Below are positions 28,491 to 38,123 of a stretch of DNA of 64,000 nt, in pieces. Under the pieces are notes generated by a model, which was given only the letters and a program-made list of their open reading frames with translations, ran no database searches and was not told the DNA's origin. Origin of the DNA: Desulfosporosinus nitroreducens (GTDB lineage Bacteria > Bacillota > Desulfitobacteriia > Desulfitobacteriales > Desulfitobacteriaceae); the NCBI RefSeq assembly GCF_023897015.1, contig NZ_JAMHFY010000001.1, forward strand, positions 124,001 through 188,000, read 5' to 3'. Each line of letters opens with the position of its first letter. The first letter of the stretch is position 1. A program made the position numbers and the translations under genes.

Positions 28491-28639
28491 TTTGTATCCA
28501 CCCCTTTGAACCTCATTCAAATACTCTTACACTCCGCTTCCGTCAAGACGTGTTCCATATGGGACAGAGTCATTGACGAAACCTGATCCTCAGCACGATA
28601 GTATTTGTTAAGGTTGCGCGTTTCGCTGAAACAAGTTTA

Positions 28640-29422
28640 CTAACCTTTAAACTCTGGAGCCTTTTTGGCAAAGAAAGCATCTACGCCTTCGATAAAATCG
28701 GCTGTACCGAAATTAGAAGCGCTTTCTGCCGCCTCTAACTGCAAACCCTCTTTGAGAGGTAAATCTAACCCTTGATTTATACACCTTTTTGTCATAGCTA
28801 CAGCTATCGGACCTCTGCTTGCAATTTGTTTAGCTAAAGCCTTTGCGGCGTTAAGAACCTCACCTACAGGCACTACTTGATTGACAAAACCAACTTTTTC
28901 AGCTTCCTCGGCCTTCATCTTCCGGCCAGTAAAGAGCAGTTCCTTAGCTTTAGCAACTGGAATTTGCCGCGGCAATCTTTGAGTACCCCCACCTGCAGCT
29001 ATAAGGCTTAAGTTTACTTCGGGGCAACTGAAACTTGCATTCGTGTCTGCGATTACAATGTCACAAGCCATTGCAATTTCAAAGCCGCCTCCAATAGCCA
29101 GTCCACTAACCGCACAAATCACAGGTCTATAGAAATTGGCAATCTTAGTAAAGGTGTCTTGAAAACGCAAATTTGTTACCAGTCCCGTTTCAGGTGTTTC
29201 AGCTCTCAAACTGTCGATATCTGCCCCTGCCACAAATACTTTTTTACCGCCTCCGGTAATTATCACAACCAAAACTTTAGGTTCCTTAGCCAGATTATCA
29301 AAAATTGATTGGAACTCCATTAAAGCTTGTGGATTTAAAGCATTAACGGGTGGTCGATCAATTGTCACCACTGCAATATTTTTCTCTATCTGGCATTTAA
29401 CAAATTCATTCCCTTTATCCAA
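28640..29422 (-). CDS. Enoyl-CoA hydratase/isomerase family protein
   Basis: 260-residue crotonase, first gene of the operon driven by the sigma-54 promoter at 29586. Conserved runs: KKVFVAGADIDSLR, SGLAIGGGFEIAMACDIVIA and CPEVNLSLIAAGGGTQRLPR, with the hydratase glutamates. The start is a TTG at 29422 with GGAGG 8 bp upstream. It is paralogous to the gene at 27711. A 217-bp gap upstream of the start holds the promoter and leader. Confidence 0.88.
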   Translation of the reverse strand: MDKGNEFVKCQIEKNIAVVTIDRPPVNALNPQALMEFQSIFDNLAKEPKVLVVIITGGGKKVFVAGADIDSLRAETPETGLVTNLRFQDTFTKIANFYRPVICAVSGLAIGGGFEIAMACDIVIADTNASFSCPEVNLSLIAAGGGTQRLPRQIPVAKAKELLFTGRKMKAEEAEKVGFVNQVVPVGEVLNAAKALAKQIASRGPIAVAMTKRCINQGLDLPLKEGLQLEAAESASNFGTADFIEGVDAFFAKKAPEFKG

Positions 29423-29585
29423 TGTTTAAGCCTCCTTGACTTTAACTCAAAATAATAAGGGCAGAGTATGCGTACTTCCTTCACCCCCTTATGAAGATAT
29501 CCCGCGTTTCATCCGTGACCAATTATCAATCAAATACGTCAATCTGCGCTTTTATTCTGAACTGACACACTTATCTGAATATTAT

Positions 29586-29601
29586 TGCAATACTTGTGCC
29601 A
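29586..29601 (-). promoter_or_regulatory. Sigma-54 promoter of the ech-ech-badH-badI-hbd-abfD operon
   Basis: Minus strand TGGCACAAGTATTGCA, an exact match to the TGGCAC-N5-TTGCA core with GG-N10-GC spacing. The expected start site is about 150 nt upstream of the first gene. Confidence 0.85.
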
Positions 29602-29687
29602 ACCCTATATTTACAAAAATATAATAGCCTTAGTCCTCGCAAGTCAGTAATTCTTGCTAAGGCTAAGGCTAATCCTACCAATAAAAA

Positions 29688-29723
29688 TGTACGAGAACCA
29701 TACACTTGTATGTTTCTCGTACA
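29688..29723 (-). terminator. Intrinsic terminator of the EBP1 gene
   Basis: TGTACGAGAA..TTCTCGTACA hairpin followed on the minus strand by TTTTTATT, 20 bp after the stop at 29744. A second imperfect hairpin (AGCCTTAG and CTAAGGCT arms, about 29625-29672) with an AT-rich tail follows. Confidence 0.75.
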
Positions 29724-29743
29724 ACACAATAAATCCTATTATT

Positions 29744-31822
29744 CTATGAACTTCTATGATCGACTAAAATATCAGGCATTTGTGAAAGCTTTTCATACAA
29801 TTTCGACCTGCTTATACCGAGCAACCTCGCCGCCTTAGACTTGTTGCCTTTAGCCTCAGTCAAGGCAGTTTGAATTGCTACTTGTTCTATATTGGCCAGG
29901 CTCTGACCTATTAAACTCAGACCTGCAATCCCGCTAAATTTCTCTGTTTGAATGATTTCATCAGGTAAATCTTGCAGATCTATTAAGCCATATTCCACAT
30001 AATTCAATATTCTTTCGATCACATTTTCTAACTCCCTGATGTTACCTGGCCAATTGTAATGATCGAAAACTTCTAAGGCTGCTTCAGTGATCCCATCTAC
30101 TCGTTTATTAAATGATTTGTTATATTTATTTATAAAATAATCTGCCAGAATTGGAATATCCTCTTTTCGCTCACGCAAAGGGGGTATCTTTAAATCAATT
30201 ACATTTAACCTGTAATACAAATCTTCCCTGAATTTCCCTTCAGCGACAAGACGTTTTAAATCCTTATTCGTAGCGGCAATAATTCTAACATCAACTTTAC
30301 GAGTCTTAACATCACCTACTCGCTCAACTTCCTTTTCTTGAATGACTCTTAATAACTTACTTTGCAGCAGATATGGCATATCTCCAATTTCATCAAGAAA
30401 AATAGTACCTCCACTTGCTAACTCGAATTTGCCCGGTTTACCCTGTTTGCGCGCACCGGTAAAAGCTCCGTCCTCATACCCAAACAATTCTGATTCCGCC
30501 AGGTCACCGGGAATGGCCGAGCAGTTAACCTTGATAAAAGGTTCTTTACGTCGATCAGAGGCATTATGAATGGAATGAGCAAACAGTTCTTTCCCAGTAC
30601 CGCTTTCACCGGTAATAAGAATAGTCGAGTTTCCCCGGGCTACTTGAAGTGCCTGAGTTTTTAGCTTAGCAGTGCGCTCGTTACTGCAAATAATATTGCC
30701 GATTATATAACTTGTTCCATTTACCTTTAACAGCTCATCTTTGTAATAGTTTAGTTGCATATTAATCCGATTTACCTGTTGCATTACATCTGCTAATTGA
30801 TCTAAATCTTCATATATCTTGACCACTGTTCCCTTAATTTTGCTTTCTTTTGTAAAGGGCAAAGTAGAGATGACACAGGGTTTTGAATCGATTTCTAATA
30901 CTTGCAAAGGGGAGTGGTTGTCCGTTAGAGGGACAAATTTATTGATATTTTCTCCAATGATCTTTTCCTTTGACTTACCAACTCTTTTACAGAAGTTAGC
31001 ATTCGCCATGTTGAGCCGACCTTGTTCATCTAATACCGCTACACCTTCATAAGCAACCTCTAAAACAGTCTCCAGAGTCATCTTGAGTTCCTTGACAATT
31101 TTTAACTCATGGGCAATTCCTTCAACATCTGTCAGGTCTTGTAAAACAAAGGTTGCCCCCTTTATTATTGTATTTTGATAGATGGGGACAGCAGTAGCGA
31201 TCAATTTTAGCGCTTGATATTCAATCTTATGAGGTATCATCCAAGCCCCTTCAACAACAGGTTCAAAATCATCTTTCAACTCGCTAAGAAATTCGCCGAT
31301 ATATTTACCCCCTCCGATCCCTTGTAAGATATTCTTGGCGTATTGATTCGCTAAGGTGATAAACCCGTTATCATCCGTTGCAATAATTCCTGCAGGGACA
31401 TTCTCTATAACACTGGACAATTCATTATATAAATACTCCGTTTGATCTAAGAGTTCGTTAACCGCACCTGCTTGGGTAATCGCACCAATCGGTTCGTTGG
31501 CCATATTAACAACAGGAGTTTGTCCAACTCGAACTGTATGCAACCAATGGGTCAGTTCTTTCAAGTTATTAAAGGATTTATCTTCCCGAAAATATGCAAC
31601 CTCCCGGATGTAGTACGCTTCTATTGGAGTATCAATACTTAAATCATTCAATAAACAACTAAATAGAGTCGACAATGAAAAATAGCCAATGAGTTGTCCA
31701 ACTTCATCAACGACAGGCACTCCAAGAAGTTTAGAAGTTTTAAGCAGTTCCATCACTTTACGTATGCTGTCTTGGGGCCGTAATTGATCCCTGTTAGGGA
31801 GCATAATGTCACGAACCTTCAT
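29744..31822 (-). CDS. Sigma-54-dependent activator with CBS and PAS sensor domains (EBP1)
   Basis: 692 residues: a CBS pair (1-120), PAS domains around 130-235 and 245-350, an AAA+ sigma-54 interaction domain and a Fis-type HTH at the C-terminus ([20 protein letters not shown]). Walker A is GESGTGKE near 404, the sigma-54 contact loop GAFTGA near 455 and Walker B LDEIGD. PAS domains may bind an aromatic acid or CoA ester and the CBS pair an adenine nucleotide; both are inference. It lies between two groups of catabolic genes that carry sigma-54 promoters. Confidence 0.93.
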   Translation of the reverse strand: MKVRDIMLPNRDQLRPQDSIRKVMELLKTSKLLGVPVVDEVGQLIGYFSLSTLFSCLLNDLSIDTPIEAYYIREVAYFREDKSFNNLKELTHWLHTVRVGQTPVVNMANEPIGAITQAGAVNELLDQTEYLYNELSSVIENVPAGIIATDDNGFITLANQYAKNILQGIGGGKYIGEFLSELKDDFEPVVEGAWMIPHKIEYQALKLIATAVPIYQNTIIKGATFVLQDLTDVEGIAHELKIVKELKMTLETVLEVAYEGVAVLDEQGRLNMANANFCKRVGKSKEKIIGENINKFVPLTDNHSPLQVLEIDSKPCVISTLPFTKESKIKGTVVKIYEDLDQLADVMQQVNRINMQLNYYKDELLKVNGTSYIIGNIICSNERTAKLKTQALQVARGNSTILITGESGTGKELFAHSIHNASDRRKEPFIKVNCSAIPGDLAESELFGYEDGAFTGARKQGKPGKFELASGGTIFLDEIGDMPYLLQSKLLRVIQEKEVERVGDVKTRKVDVRIIAATNKDLKRLVAEGKFREDLYYRLNVIDLKIPPLRERKEDIPILADYFINKYNKSFNKRVDGITEAALEVFDHYNWPGNIRELENVIERILNYVEYGLIDLQDLPDEIIQTEKFSGIAGLSLIGQSLANIEQVAIQTALTEAKGNKSKAARLLGISRSKLYEKLSQMPDILVDHRSS

Positions 31823-32006
31823 GGAACATCTCCCCTTATTGATATTTTTAGGCTGTTAGAATTCTCCTCACCTTTATTTTATCACACATGGATAGGGGTG
31901 TAATCAGAATATTTGGTCTAAATAAAGGAATTTGATTAAACTAATTATCTTAATGTTCAAATCGTAATAGATCAAATCACAACGAATATATTCACAAGAC
32001 ATGCTT

Positions 32007-32063
32007 AAAACCTGTATTTGCCTATAACATGTCCTTAAAATGTTATAGGCAAATACAGGTTTT
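32007..32063. terminator. 24-bp perfect hairpin terminator after the amidohydrolase
   Basis: AAAACCTGTATTTGCCTATA.. (24 bp) pairs perfectly across a 9-nt loop, with T runs on both strands. It lies 54 bp after the amidohydrolase stop and upstream of the EBP1 gene. The perfect stem is longer than most terminators. Confidence 0.7.
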
Positions 32064-32116
32064 TTCGGAAACATATTTATCGCTTGTCGCCAAGTGAACT
32101 ATTATCTTAGTCCAAA

Positions 32117-32980
32117 TTACAGTCGCAACAACTTAGCAGCATTGCCACCAAGAATATTTTCTACCCCCTCCGCGGGCAATGCTAATTTACTAATAGCTTC
32201 CATGTTGCTCTTAATCCCTCTCATACCCGGCCAATCGCTGCCAAAAATGACTTTATCTGTGTTGCGAGCAAGCTCAGGAAAATAAGTCAGCAATTTGCCA
32301 GGAGGAAGACCCGCAAGCTCCATATAGAGATTTGAGTGAAGTTTAGAGAGAAAGAAAGCCTTATCGTACCAGAACCCGCGACCCGAGTGGGCCATAACCA
32401 AGTTTAAATTCGGGAAATCTCCTGCAACATCATCCAAGTGCAGGGGATCTCCATACTTCATGCGAGAGCCCTTAAAGACTGAGGAACCGGTATGAATCAG
32501 GACGGGAATGCCTAAATCTTGAGCGGCCTGATAGAGCGGGTACACTCTTTGGTCGTTAAGGTAATAATGTTGGTAGGTGGGATATAATTTCAATCCCCGG
32601 AACCCCTCATCTTCCACCTTGTGGCGCAGTTCATCTCCCAAGTTAGTAAAAATATAAGGATTAATGTCACAAAATGGTATTAACTTCGATCTACCCCGGC
32701 AAAAGTCTCTTACTTGCTCATTAGTACAGATCCCCGTGGTAATATAACTTAATTCTGCCAGCACGCAGGCATAATCAACCCCTTCAGACGATAACAAGTC
32801 TTCAAAAGCTCCTGGGTCGTTATAACGGTTAATATAGTCTTCGTACCCTTCAGGATGAGCTTGCTTGATCCATTCAGTCACCCACGGATGGGAATAGGTG
32901 TATAACCCCATATGAACATGAAAATCAATACGAGGTTTGCTGGATTTTTTGTCAGTAAATTCTAAGGTTATTTGTTTCAT
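32117..32980 (-). CDS. Amidohydrolase-2 family metal-dependent hydrolase
   Basis: 287-residue TIM-barrel protein. Metal-ligand motif DFHVHMG near residue 20, then LYPTYQHYYLNDQRVYPLY, LIHTGSS, MAHSGRGFW and FGSDWPGMRG, the last giving the catalytic Asp. The family includes decarboxylases and ring- or lactone-opening hydrolases such as ACMSD. In this setting it may act on a cyclic intermediate, but nothing in the sequence decides the substrate. It follows the CoA-transferase gene on the same strand. Confidence 0.82.
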   Translation of the reverse strand: MKQITLEFTDKKSSKPRIDFHVHMGLYTYSHPWVTEWIKQAHPEGYEDYINRYNDPGAFEDLLSSEGVDYACVLAELSYITTGICTNEQVRDFCRGRSKLIPFCDINPYIFTNLGDELRHKVEDEGFRGLKLYPTYQHYYLNDQRVYPLYQAAQDLGIPVLIHTGSSVFKGSRMKYGDPLHLDDVAGDFPNLNLVMAHSGRGFWYDKAFFLSKLHSNLYMELAGLPPGKLLTYFPELARNTDKVIFGSDWPGMRGIKSNMEAISKLALPAEGVENILGGNAAKLLRL

Positions 32981-33071
32981 CTCCTTTCACCCCAACCGGT
33001 GTACCCAAATTGGACACTTAACAGAAAAAAGAAATTTAAGATAACTATAACTACTCAGGTCCACTGTATTT

Positions 33072-33117
33072 AAGCACACAAAATGGGGTACCGAGTACCC
33101 CCCTGAATTGTGTGTTT
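33072..33117. other. Intercistronic hairpin between CoA-transferase and amidohydrolase genes
   Basis: AAGCACACAA/TTGTGTGTTT outer stem and TGGGGTAC/GTACCCC inner stem, in the 150-bp spacer. No good T tract, so perhaps a partial terminator or processing site. Confidence 0.45.
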
Positions 33118-33130
33118 GAGAAATTGGAAA

Positions 33131-34432
33131 TTATAATAAATTCATCTTTCGCGCTTCTATCGTTAATTCTGCCCGAAAATCGGGGTGGGCTATAGCAATT
33201 AATTCCTGTGCCCGTTGTTTTCTGCTCTTCCCGCGAAGTTTGGCTACACCATACTCAGTTACAACATACATAACATCATTCTTTGTTGTAGTTACTGCAG
33301 AACCGGTGGACAAAGTCGGAACGATACGTGAAATCGTATTTTTACTAGCTGTTGATGGAAGAGTTATAAAAGATCTTCCTCCCTCGGATCGGGCGCATGC
33401 TTGCGCAAAATCCGCCTGCCCTCCAGTGCCGCTAAAAGGATTAACTCCCATGGTTTCTGAATTGCATTGTCCCAGAAAATCGACCTGAATCGAGCCATTG
33501 ATACTAACTAGATTATTATTTTTTCCGGCAAGATAAGGATCATTGGTGAAGTCTACAGGGTGCATCTCGACCATAGGATTATGATCCATCATGCCAAATA
33601 GTTTTCGGGTGCCTTGTCCTAAAGTACAAATCATCTTTCCTGGTAGATAGTTTTTTTTGCGACCTGTGATTGCACCAGCATTAAATAAATTTAGAATGCA
33701 ATCCGTCATCACTTCTGTGTGAATACCAAGGTCATGTCTGTTTTGCAGTTGCGTGATCACAACATCAGGAATGCTCCCAAGTCCAATTTGCAGGGTATCA
33801 CCATCTTTAATAAATTCAGCTACGTATTCTCCAATAGCTTTCTCGACTGGTGTTATTGTACGAGCAATTGGAATTTCAAATAATGGAAATTGACTTTCTA
33901 CCACTGCAGAAATCTGAGAAATGTGAACTTTATTGTTTCCATATACGTAAGGCACCTCAGGACTTACTTCTACAATCACTTCCCTTGCCTTGGAAATCGC
34001 TGCCATGGAATAATCCGCTCCTACACCTAAAGAAAAGTAACCGAAACTATCCATAGGGGAAACCATAGAAGCCGCTATATCAACTTTAATATGATCATCC
34101 CTAATTAACTTTGGAACACTGTAAAAGTTATTAGGAATAACGTCTGCCCAGCCTTCTTCAGCACCTTTTCGAGACGCACCGCCAACAAATAGAGCTACGT
34201 GACGAACGTTCTCCGCTGTTTCGGGATCATAGTAACCATATTTTCTTTGAGCAAACATTTGCATTACTTTAACATCATGATAGTTGCGGCGTTGTTCTGA
34301 TAAGGCAGTTAAAATTGTCGGTGGTTCGCCAATTCCCAAAGGTAAACATATCCAATCTCCATCCTTAATTAGTTTAATCGCTTCGTAAGCATCGCGTTTT
34401 TTGCTGTTGTAGAGTTCTTGAATTCGATTCAT
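33131..34432 (-). CDS. Acetyl-CoA:carboxylate (4-hydroxybutyrate-type) CoA-transferase
   Basis: 433-residue class I CoA-transferase of the acetyl-CoA hydrolase/transferase family. Runs IGLGSIPDVV, GIHTEVMTD (catalytic Glu region), SGTGGQADFAQ and VVTEYGVAKLRGKS match AbfT-like enzymes. It would activate a carboxylic acid with acetyl-CoA. No CoA ligase is in the window, so this may be the activating enzyme of the pathway. A sigma-54 promoter lies about 310 bp upstream of the ATG. Confidence 0.88.
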   Translation of the reverse strand: MNRIQELYNSKKRDAYEAIKLIKDGDWICLPLGIGEPPTILTALSEQRRNYHDVKVMQMFAQRKYGYYDPETAENVRHVALFVGGASRKGAEEGWADVIPNNFYSVPKLIRDDHIKVDIAASMVSPMDSFGYFSLGVGADYSMAAISKAREVIVEVSPEVPYVYGNNKVHISQISAVVESQFPLFEIPIARTITPVEKAIGEYVAEFIKDGDTLQIGLGSIPDVVITQLQNRHDLGIHTEVMTDCILNLFNAGAITGRKKNYLPGKMICTLGQGTRKLFGMMDHNPMVEMHPVDFTNDPYLAGKNNNLVSINGSIQVDFLGQCNSETMGVNPFSGTGGQADFAQACARSEGGRSFITLPSTASKNTISRIVPTLSTGSAVTTTKNDVMYVVTEYGVAKLRGKSRKQRAQELIAIAHPDFRAELTIEARKMNLL

Positions 34433-34756
34433 AATTTCTAAATTTCCTCCTCTTAAAAGTTATGAAATTCAGATTTTTTTGAAAAACCTTCTATATCTGC
34501 CTGTCAATAATGAAGACATAGTAATCTCTTCATCTCAATCATCGGCTTAATTCTCAATGATCTTGCCGAAACAGTATTCCAAACACCCGCAATCCTCGCA
34601 TTTGACACATTTATCATAGTATCAATGCTAATGTAAAACCCCCTTGATCCTATCCCCATATCTGTGGTTAAGCTATCTTTCACCTCTTTCAACCTGACAG
34701 TAAGTCAAGATCTTCAGACCTAAATTATCAGTATATTTATAATATTTTAATATATT
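34433..34756 (-). other. Long leader of the CoA-transferase gene
   Basis: 324 bp between the sigma-54 promoter and the ATG. A 62-codon frame (34504-34692) starts with TTG, has no ribosome binding site and no family likeness, so I do not call it a gene. No terminator hairpin was seen. Leader function unknown. Confidence 0.4.
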
Positions 34757-34772
34757 TGCAATTCCGGTGCCA
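34757..34772 (-). promoter_or_regulatory. Sigma-54 promoter of the CoA-transferase unit
   Basis: Minus strand TGGCACCGGAATTGCA, exact TGGCAC-N5-TTGCA. A candidate activator site, the palindrome ACCGTCAACGGT near 34841-34852, lies about 75 bp upstream. Confidence 0.85.
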
Positions 34773-34867
34773 TTTTAATACTCTCAAATCACTTAAGTGA
34801 TGATTTGTTAATCTTTACTGTCTAATCGTCGAATAGCCACCGTCAACGGTTCAATGTCTACAGCATC

Positions 34868-34992
34868 TAAGAGGACAATGATAAACGCCATTGCGAATTT
34901 GCAGTGGGTTTATCATTGTCCTCTTAAAAGTCTGCATAAATCAGAGTTTTACCGAATCATTCCTGCATCATAATAATGCAAATACGACTCGG
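34868..34992. repeat. Double-hairpin intergenic repeat (copy 1)
   Basis: First hairpin: 19-bp perfect stem TAAGAGGACAATGATAAAC at 34868-34926. After 25 bp comes a second, 41-nt hairpin CCGAATCATT..CGACTCGG at 34952-34992. The second hairpin matches the one at 49321-49361 at 33 of 41 positions and the first-hairpin/spacer/second-hairpin order is the same. It lies 12 bp downstream of the MBL gene stop. Confidence 0.7.
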
Positions 34993-35004
34993 TTTATATG
35001 CCGC

Positions 35005-35967
35005 TCACTGAGCTTCCCAATAAACTATTCCTGCATTACGCCTGGTTCGGACACAATTTCGAACTCTTAGCCAACCCAAATGCCCCAGCGTCACAGAAAG
35101 TGCCAACCAAGTATGATACCGCCCTCCGTCGCTGGGAAACAATTTGTTAGTTACAGAAAATGTACTCAAGCCATAAACGCCAAGAATTCCAAGGACTTGT
35201 TCACTGCGTTTAGCCATATGGGTAAACTGGCGATCAATGGCTGAGTCAATTGATAAGATTGGTTTACCATGACCTGGATAAGCTTTAGAAGCCCTAAGCA
35301 GGCGAATCTTAGTCATAGACTCCTGCAATCTTACCAAGCTTAAGTCTCTCTCCTCCCCTTCAAGGTCAAAAATGGGGTTTGGAATAATTTCCGGAAGCAG
35401 TGTATCACCAGTGAACACTGCGCCATTTTCTACAAGTTGAAAACAACAACTGCCAGGTGTATGCCCCGGTGTGTGAATAATGGTAAGACCAGATAAATTC
35501 AAGACAGCTCCTTGTGACAAAGAGCGGATAGAAGACTCCGGCAAAGGCTTAGTCCCGCCCTCCAAGGTTACCACCTCATTTATCAGACCTGCTATCTTAG
35601 TCCTCTGAATCCCAAGCTCCTCCAAAAACGGAATTGCCGCTTCCGGGTCTATAAAAAATGGGTTCTTTAGTGCACTGGTTAATTTATTGCGATCAGCAGG
35701 ATGAACCCAAACCAAGGCACCTGAACGCTCCGCAATTTGCGCTACAAAGCCAAAATGATCATAGTGCCCATGTGTTACCAAAATATGCTCAATATTATCC
35801 CAGCCGACTTCAGCTTTCTTAAGAGTAGCTTCGAGGGCATCCAGTGCCTGTGGTGAATTTGGACCTGCATCCACTAGAATTGATTTTTTATTTTTATGTT
35901 TTATCAAGTAGGCATTTGCGTTGTATCCGATATCTGGCATTGGTATTTTATACTCATAGATCTGCAT
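35005..35967 (-). CDS. MBL-fold metallo-hydrolase
   Basis: 320-residue metallo-beta-lactamase-fold protein. Zinc ligands in THGHYDHFG, HTPGHTPGS and FTGDTL with the later GHGKP. The C-terminal 60 residues form a winged-helix-like extension common in this subgroup. The ATG at 35967 is preceded by GGGGAG at 7 bp. Family members include thioesterases and lactonases; in this cluster a CoA-thioester hydrolase is plausible but unproven. It follows the thiolase gene across a terminator-like hairpin. Confidence 0.85.
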   Translation of the reverse strand: MQIYEYKIPMPDIGYNANAYLIKHKNKKSILVDAGPNSPQALDALEATLKKAEVGWDNIEHILVTHGHYDHFGFVAQIAERSGALVWVHPADRNKLTSALKNPFFIDPEAAIPFLEELGIQRTKIAGLINEVVTLEGGTKPLPESSIRSLSQGAVLNLSGLTIIHTPGHTPGSCCFQLVENGAVFTGDTLLPEIIPNPIFDLEGEERDLSLVRLQESMTKIRLLRASKAYPGHGKPILSIDSAIDRQFTHMAKRSEQVLGILGVYGLSTFSVTNKLFPSDGGRYHTWLALSVTLGHLGWLRVRNCVRTRRNAGIVYWEAQ

Positions 35968-36003
35968 CCCATTGCTCCCCAATCGTACTTTTGATTAAAA
36001 ACC

Positions 36004-36042
36004 AGAGAAGCATTGCCGCGAGCAACGCGGTAATGCTTCTCT
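36004..36042 (-). terminator. Hairpin between thiolase and MBL genes
   Basis: 17-bp stem AGAGAAGCATTGCCGCG (one G-T pair), 5-nt loop, followed on the minus strand by GGTTTTTAATC. It would end or attenuate thiolase transcription before the MBL gene. Confidence 0.65.
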
Positions 36043-36068
36043 CAGCAAGTATTATCTTCAGTTCTATT

Positions 36069-37259
36069 TTAGTACAGAGCTTCAATAATGGTAGCCATCC
36101 CTTGTCCGCCGCCAATACAAAGGGTAACCATACCATAGCGACCATTTCGTCGGCGCAGCTCATAAAGAAGAGTCGTCATTAAGCGGGCTCCAGTTGCTCC
36201 AATCGGATGACCCAAAGCAATTGCTCCACCATTGACATTCGTTTTCTCCATATCTAAACCAAGCTCCCGAATAACGGCCAAGGATTGTGAAGCAAAGGCC
36301 TCATTTAATTCAATCAAGTCAATATCGTCTAAAGTTAGTCCAGCTTGTTTTAAGGCCTTACGCACAGCCGGTACCGGACCAATCCCCATAATCAGCGGAG
36401 AGACTCCAGTCGTTACATCCGTTACAATTCTAGCCAATGGTTTAATACCCTGTTCCTTGGCTTTGTCAGCAGACATTAAAACTATTGCCGAAGCAGCATC
36501 ATTTCGACCACAGGAATTACCGGCAGTAACGGATCCGTCTTTCTTAAACACTGGTTTTAGTGATGCAATTTTTTCCAGTGACGTATCCTTTGGACCTTCA
36601 TCTGTATCAAAAATAACTGTGCCTTTACGAGATTTAATTTCAACTGGTACAATCTCATCTTTGAAAACTCCAGATTGCAAGGCTTTTTGGCATCTTTGCT
36701 GACTCTGAAAAGCAAATTGATCTTGATCTTCTCTAGAAACATTAAATTGTTCAGCCACATTTTCGGCTGTATCGCCCATTGAAACAACACCATAGATCGA
36801 AGCGGGTTGTCCGCCAGGTCCAGCTTCTGTTAGAGAATCAACTAAAACTCCATCACCTGCACTATACCCATAGCGAGCATTTTTGAGATAAAAGGGCGCA
36901 CGGCTCAGACTCTCAGTACCCCCGGCTACTACTACGTCTGCCCTTCCGGTCTGTATTTCTTGGGTTCCATTGCTGATAGCTTTTAAACTGGCAGCACATT
37001 GGCAATGCACTGTATAGGCAGAGGCTTCTTCTGGTATTCCTGCCAAAAGCGAGCAATTACGAGCAATATTTGCTGCTTCAGTCGTTTGTCGTGACCAACC
37101 CATGATTACTGTTTCCACTAAATCAGGGCTCACTCCTGCCCGGGCAACTGCTTCTTTTACGGCCATGCCTCCCAGTTCTTGTGGCGCTATACCTTTGAGT
37201 GTCCCTCCAATAGTACCAACTGGAGTTCTCACAGCACTGACGATTACAACTTCTTTCAT
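36069..37259 (-). CDS. Acetyl-CoA C-acyltransferase (thiolase)
   Basis: 396-residue thiolase that cleaves 3-ketoacyl-CoA (or acetoacetyl-CoA) with CoA. Nucleophile Cys in VHCQCAASLKAI near residue 88, GGTESLSRAP, and C-terminal GHPIGATGARLMTTL and CIGGGQGMA. AAAGAGGAGGACCAAA precedes the ATG. It is the terminal beta-oxidation step for the island and has its own sigma-54 promoter. Confidence 0.94.
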   Translation of the reverse strand: MKEVVIVSAVRTPVGTIGGTLKGIAPQELGGMAVKEAVARAGVSPDLVETVIMGWSRQTTEAANIARNCSLLAGIPEEASAYTVHCQCAASLKAISNGTQEIQTGRADVVVAGGTESLSRAPFYLKNARYGYSAGDGVLVDSLTEAGPGGQPASIYGVVSMGDTAENVAEQFNVSREDQDQFAFQSQQRCQKALQSGVFKDEIVPVEIKSRKGTVIFDTDEGPKDTSLEKIASLKPVFKKDGSVTAGNSCGRNDAASAIVLMSADKAKEQGIKPLARIVTDVTTGVSPLIMGIGPVPAVRKALKQAGLTLDDIDLIELNEAFASQSLAVIRELGLDMEKTNVNGGAIALGHPIGATGARLMTTLLYELRRRNGRYGMVTLCIGGGQGMATIIEALY

Positions 37260-37440
37260 TTTGGTCCTCCTCTTTCTTCTTAAAAATAATTATCAACTGC
37301 TCACTAACTTTTTCATTGCATAAGTAAGGGATTCTTCTTTGCTCCCTCTGACAATAGTTTTCATTATTCCTTTGTCCCACTCTAACCCTTTTTCATTTTA
37401 GTCCTCCTTATTTTAAAAATAATTACAATTTACTAAATAA

Positions 37441-37456
37441 TGCAATTATTGTGCCA
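37441..37456 (-). promoter_or_regulatory. Sigma-54 promoter of the thiolase-MBL unit
   Basis: Minus strand TGGCACAATAATTGCA, exact core with GG-N10-GC. It lies 50 bp after the bamI stop and about 180 bp upstream of the thiolase ATG, so thiolase is a separate unit from the bam operon. Confidence 0.85.
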
Positions 37457-37504
37457 ATTTGAGTCTGTCGTTTAATTCACCCTCAATAACATAGAATCTG
37501 TAGC

Positions 37505-38119
37505 TTATTTCGCTGGCGCGGACTCCAAAAAAGATGAGGGAAACGTGAATGCTTTAGCTAAAACGAAAGCTGCTTGCAGTGCCTCTGTCGGGCAAAGCGG
37601 AAAACACTCTTTGCAGTCCCAGCACTCTTTGGCGGATATCTCAGGGATGAAGCTAATCTCCCGAGTTTTTCCTTTGTCCACAAATGTAATAGCGTTCTTC
37701 TTTTTGACCTCGGCACAGTATCTTACACAAAGACCACAATGAATGCAAAATGAGGAATCCTTTTCAAACCGATCCTTGTTTGCGCCATACTCTTTAGCCA
37801 AATCCTGCAAATCAAAGGCATCCGGAGCATGAGCCAACAATAACTCCAAGATCATTTTTCGAATCCTATCAATCTTCTCCGACCTGGTTCTTACGACCAA
37901 GTTCTTTTGCACCGGGTAAAGGCAAGCAGCCACGATATTTGTCCGGCCTCGAACGTCTGCTTCAACCGTGCATAAGCGGCAACCCCCATAAGCTTCTATC
38001 TCCTCGTGGTAACAAAGTGTCGGAATCGATATTCCCGCCTTTTTTGCTGCGTCTAAAATGGTCATATCTTCACTTGCCGCGACGTCTTTTCCGTCAATCT
38101 GTAAAATAATTTCACTCAT
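37505..38119 (-). CDS. bamI: BamI-like NuoG/HydA-type iron-sulfur subunit
   Basis: 204 residues: an N-terminal [2Fe-2S] ferredoxin domain (CYHEEIEAYGGCRLC, then C in VAACLYP), a NuoG-type helical region, then ferredoxin-like clusters CIHCGLCVRYC and CWDCKECFPLC. It lacks the rest of NuoG. With BamG and BamH it makes an NADH-oxidising or electron-bifurcating module for the benzoyl-CoA reductase complex, by analogy with Geobacter. Last gene of the bam operon, 4 bp after bamH. Confidence 0.8.
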   Translation of the reverse strand: MSEIILQIDGKDVAASEDMTILDAAKKAGISIPTLCYHEEIEAYGGCRLCTVEADVRGRTNIVAACLYPVQKNLVVRTRSEKIDRIRKMILELLLAHAPDAFDLQDLAKEYGANKDRFEKDSSFCIHCGLCVRYCAEVKKKNAITFVDKGKTREISFIPEISAKECWDCKECFPLCPTEALQAAFVLAKAFTFPSSFLESAPAK

Positions 38120-38123
38120 TTTT

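Noticed and set aside
29596-29838. 80-residue plus-strand ORF after the EBP1 gene
   Set aside because: It runs through the terminator hairpins and into the antisense of EBP1; low-complexity translation.
34504-34692. 62-residue ORF in the CoA-transferase leader
   Set aside because: TTG start, no ribosome binding site and no recognisable family.
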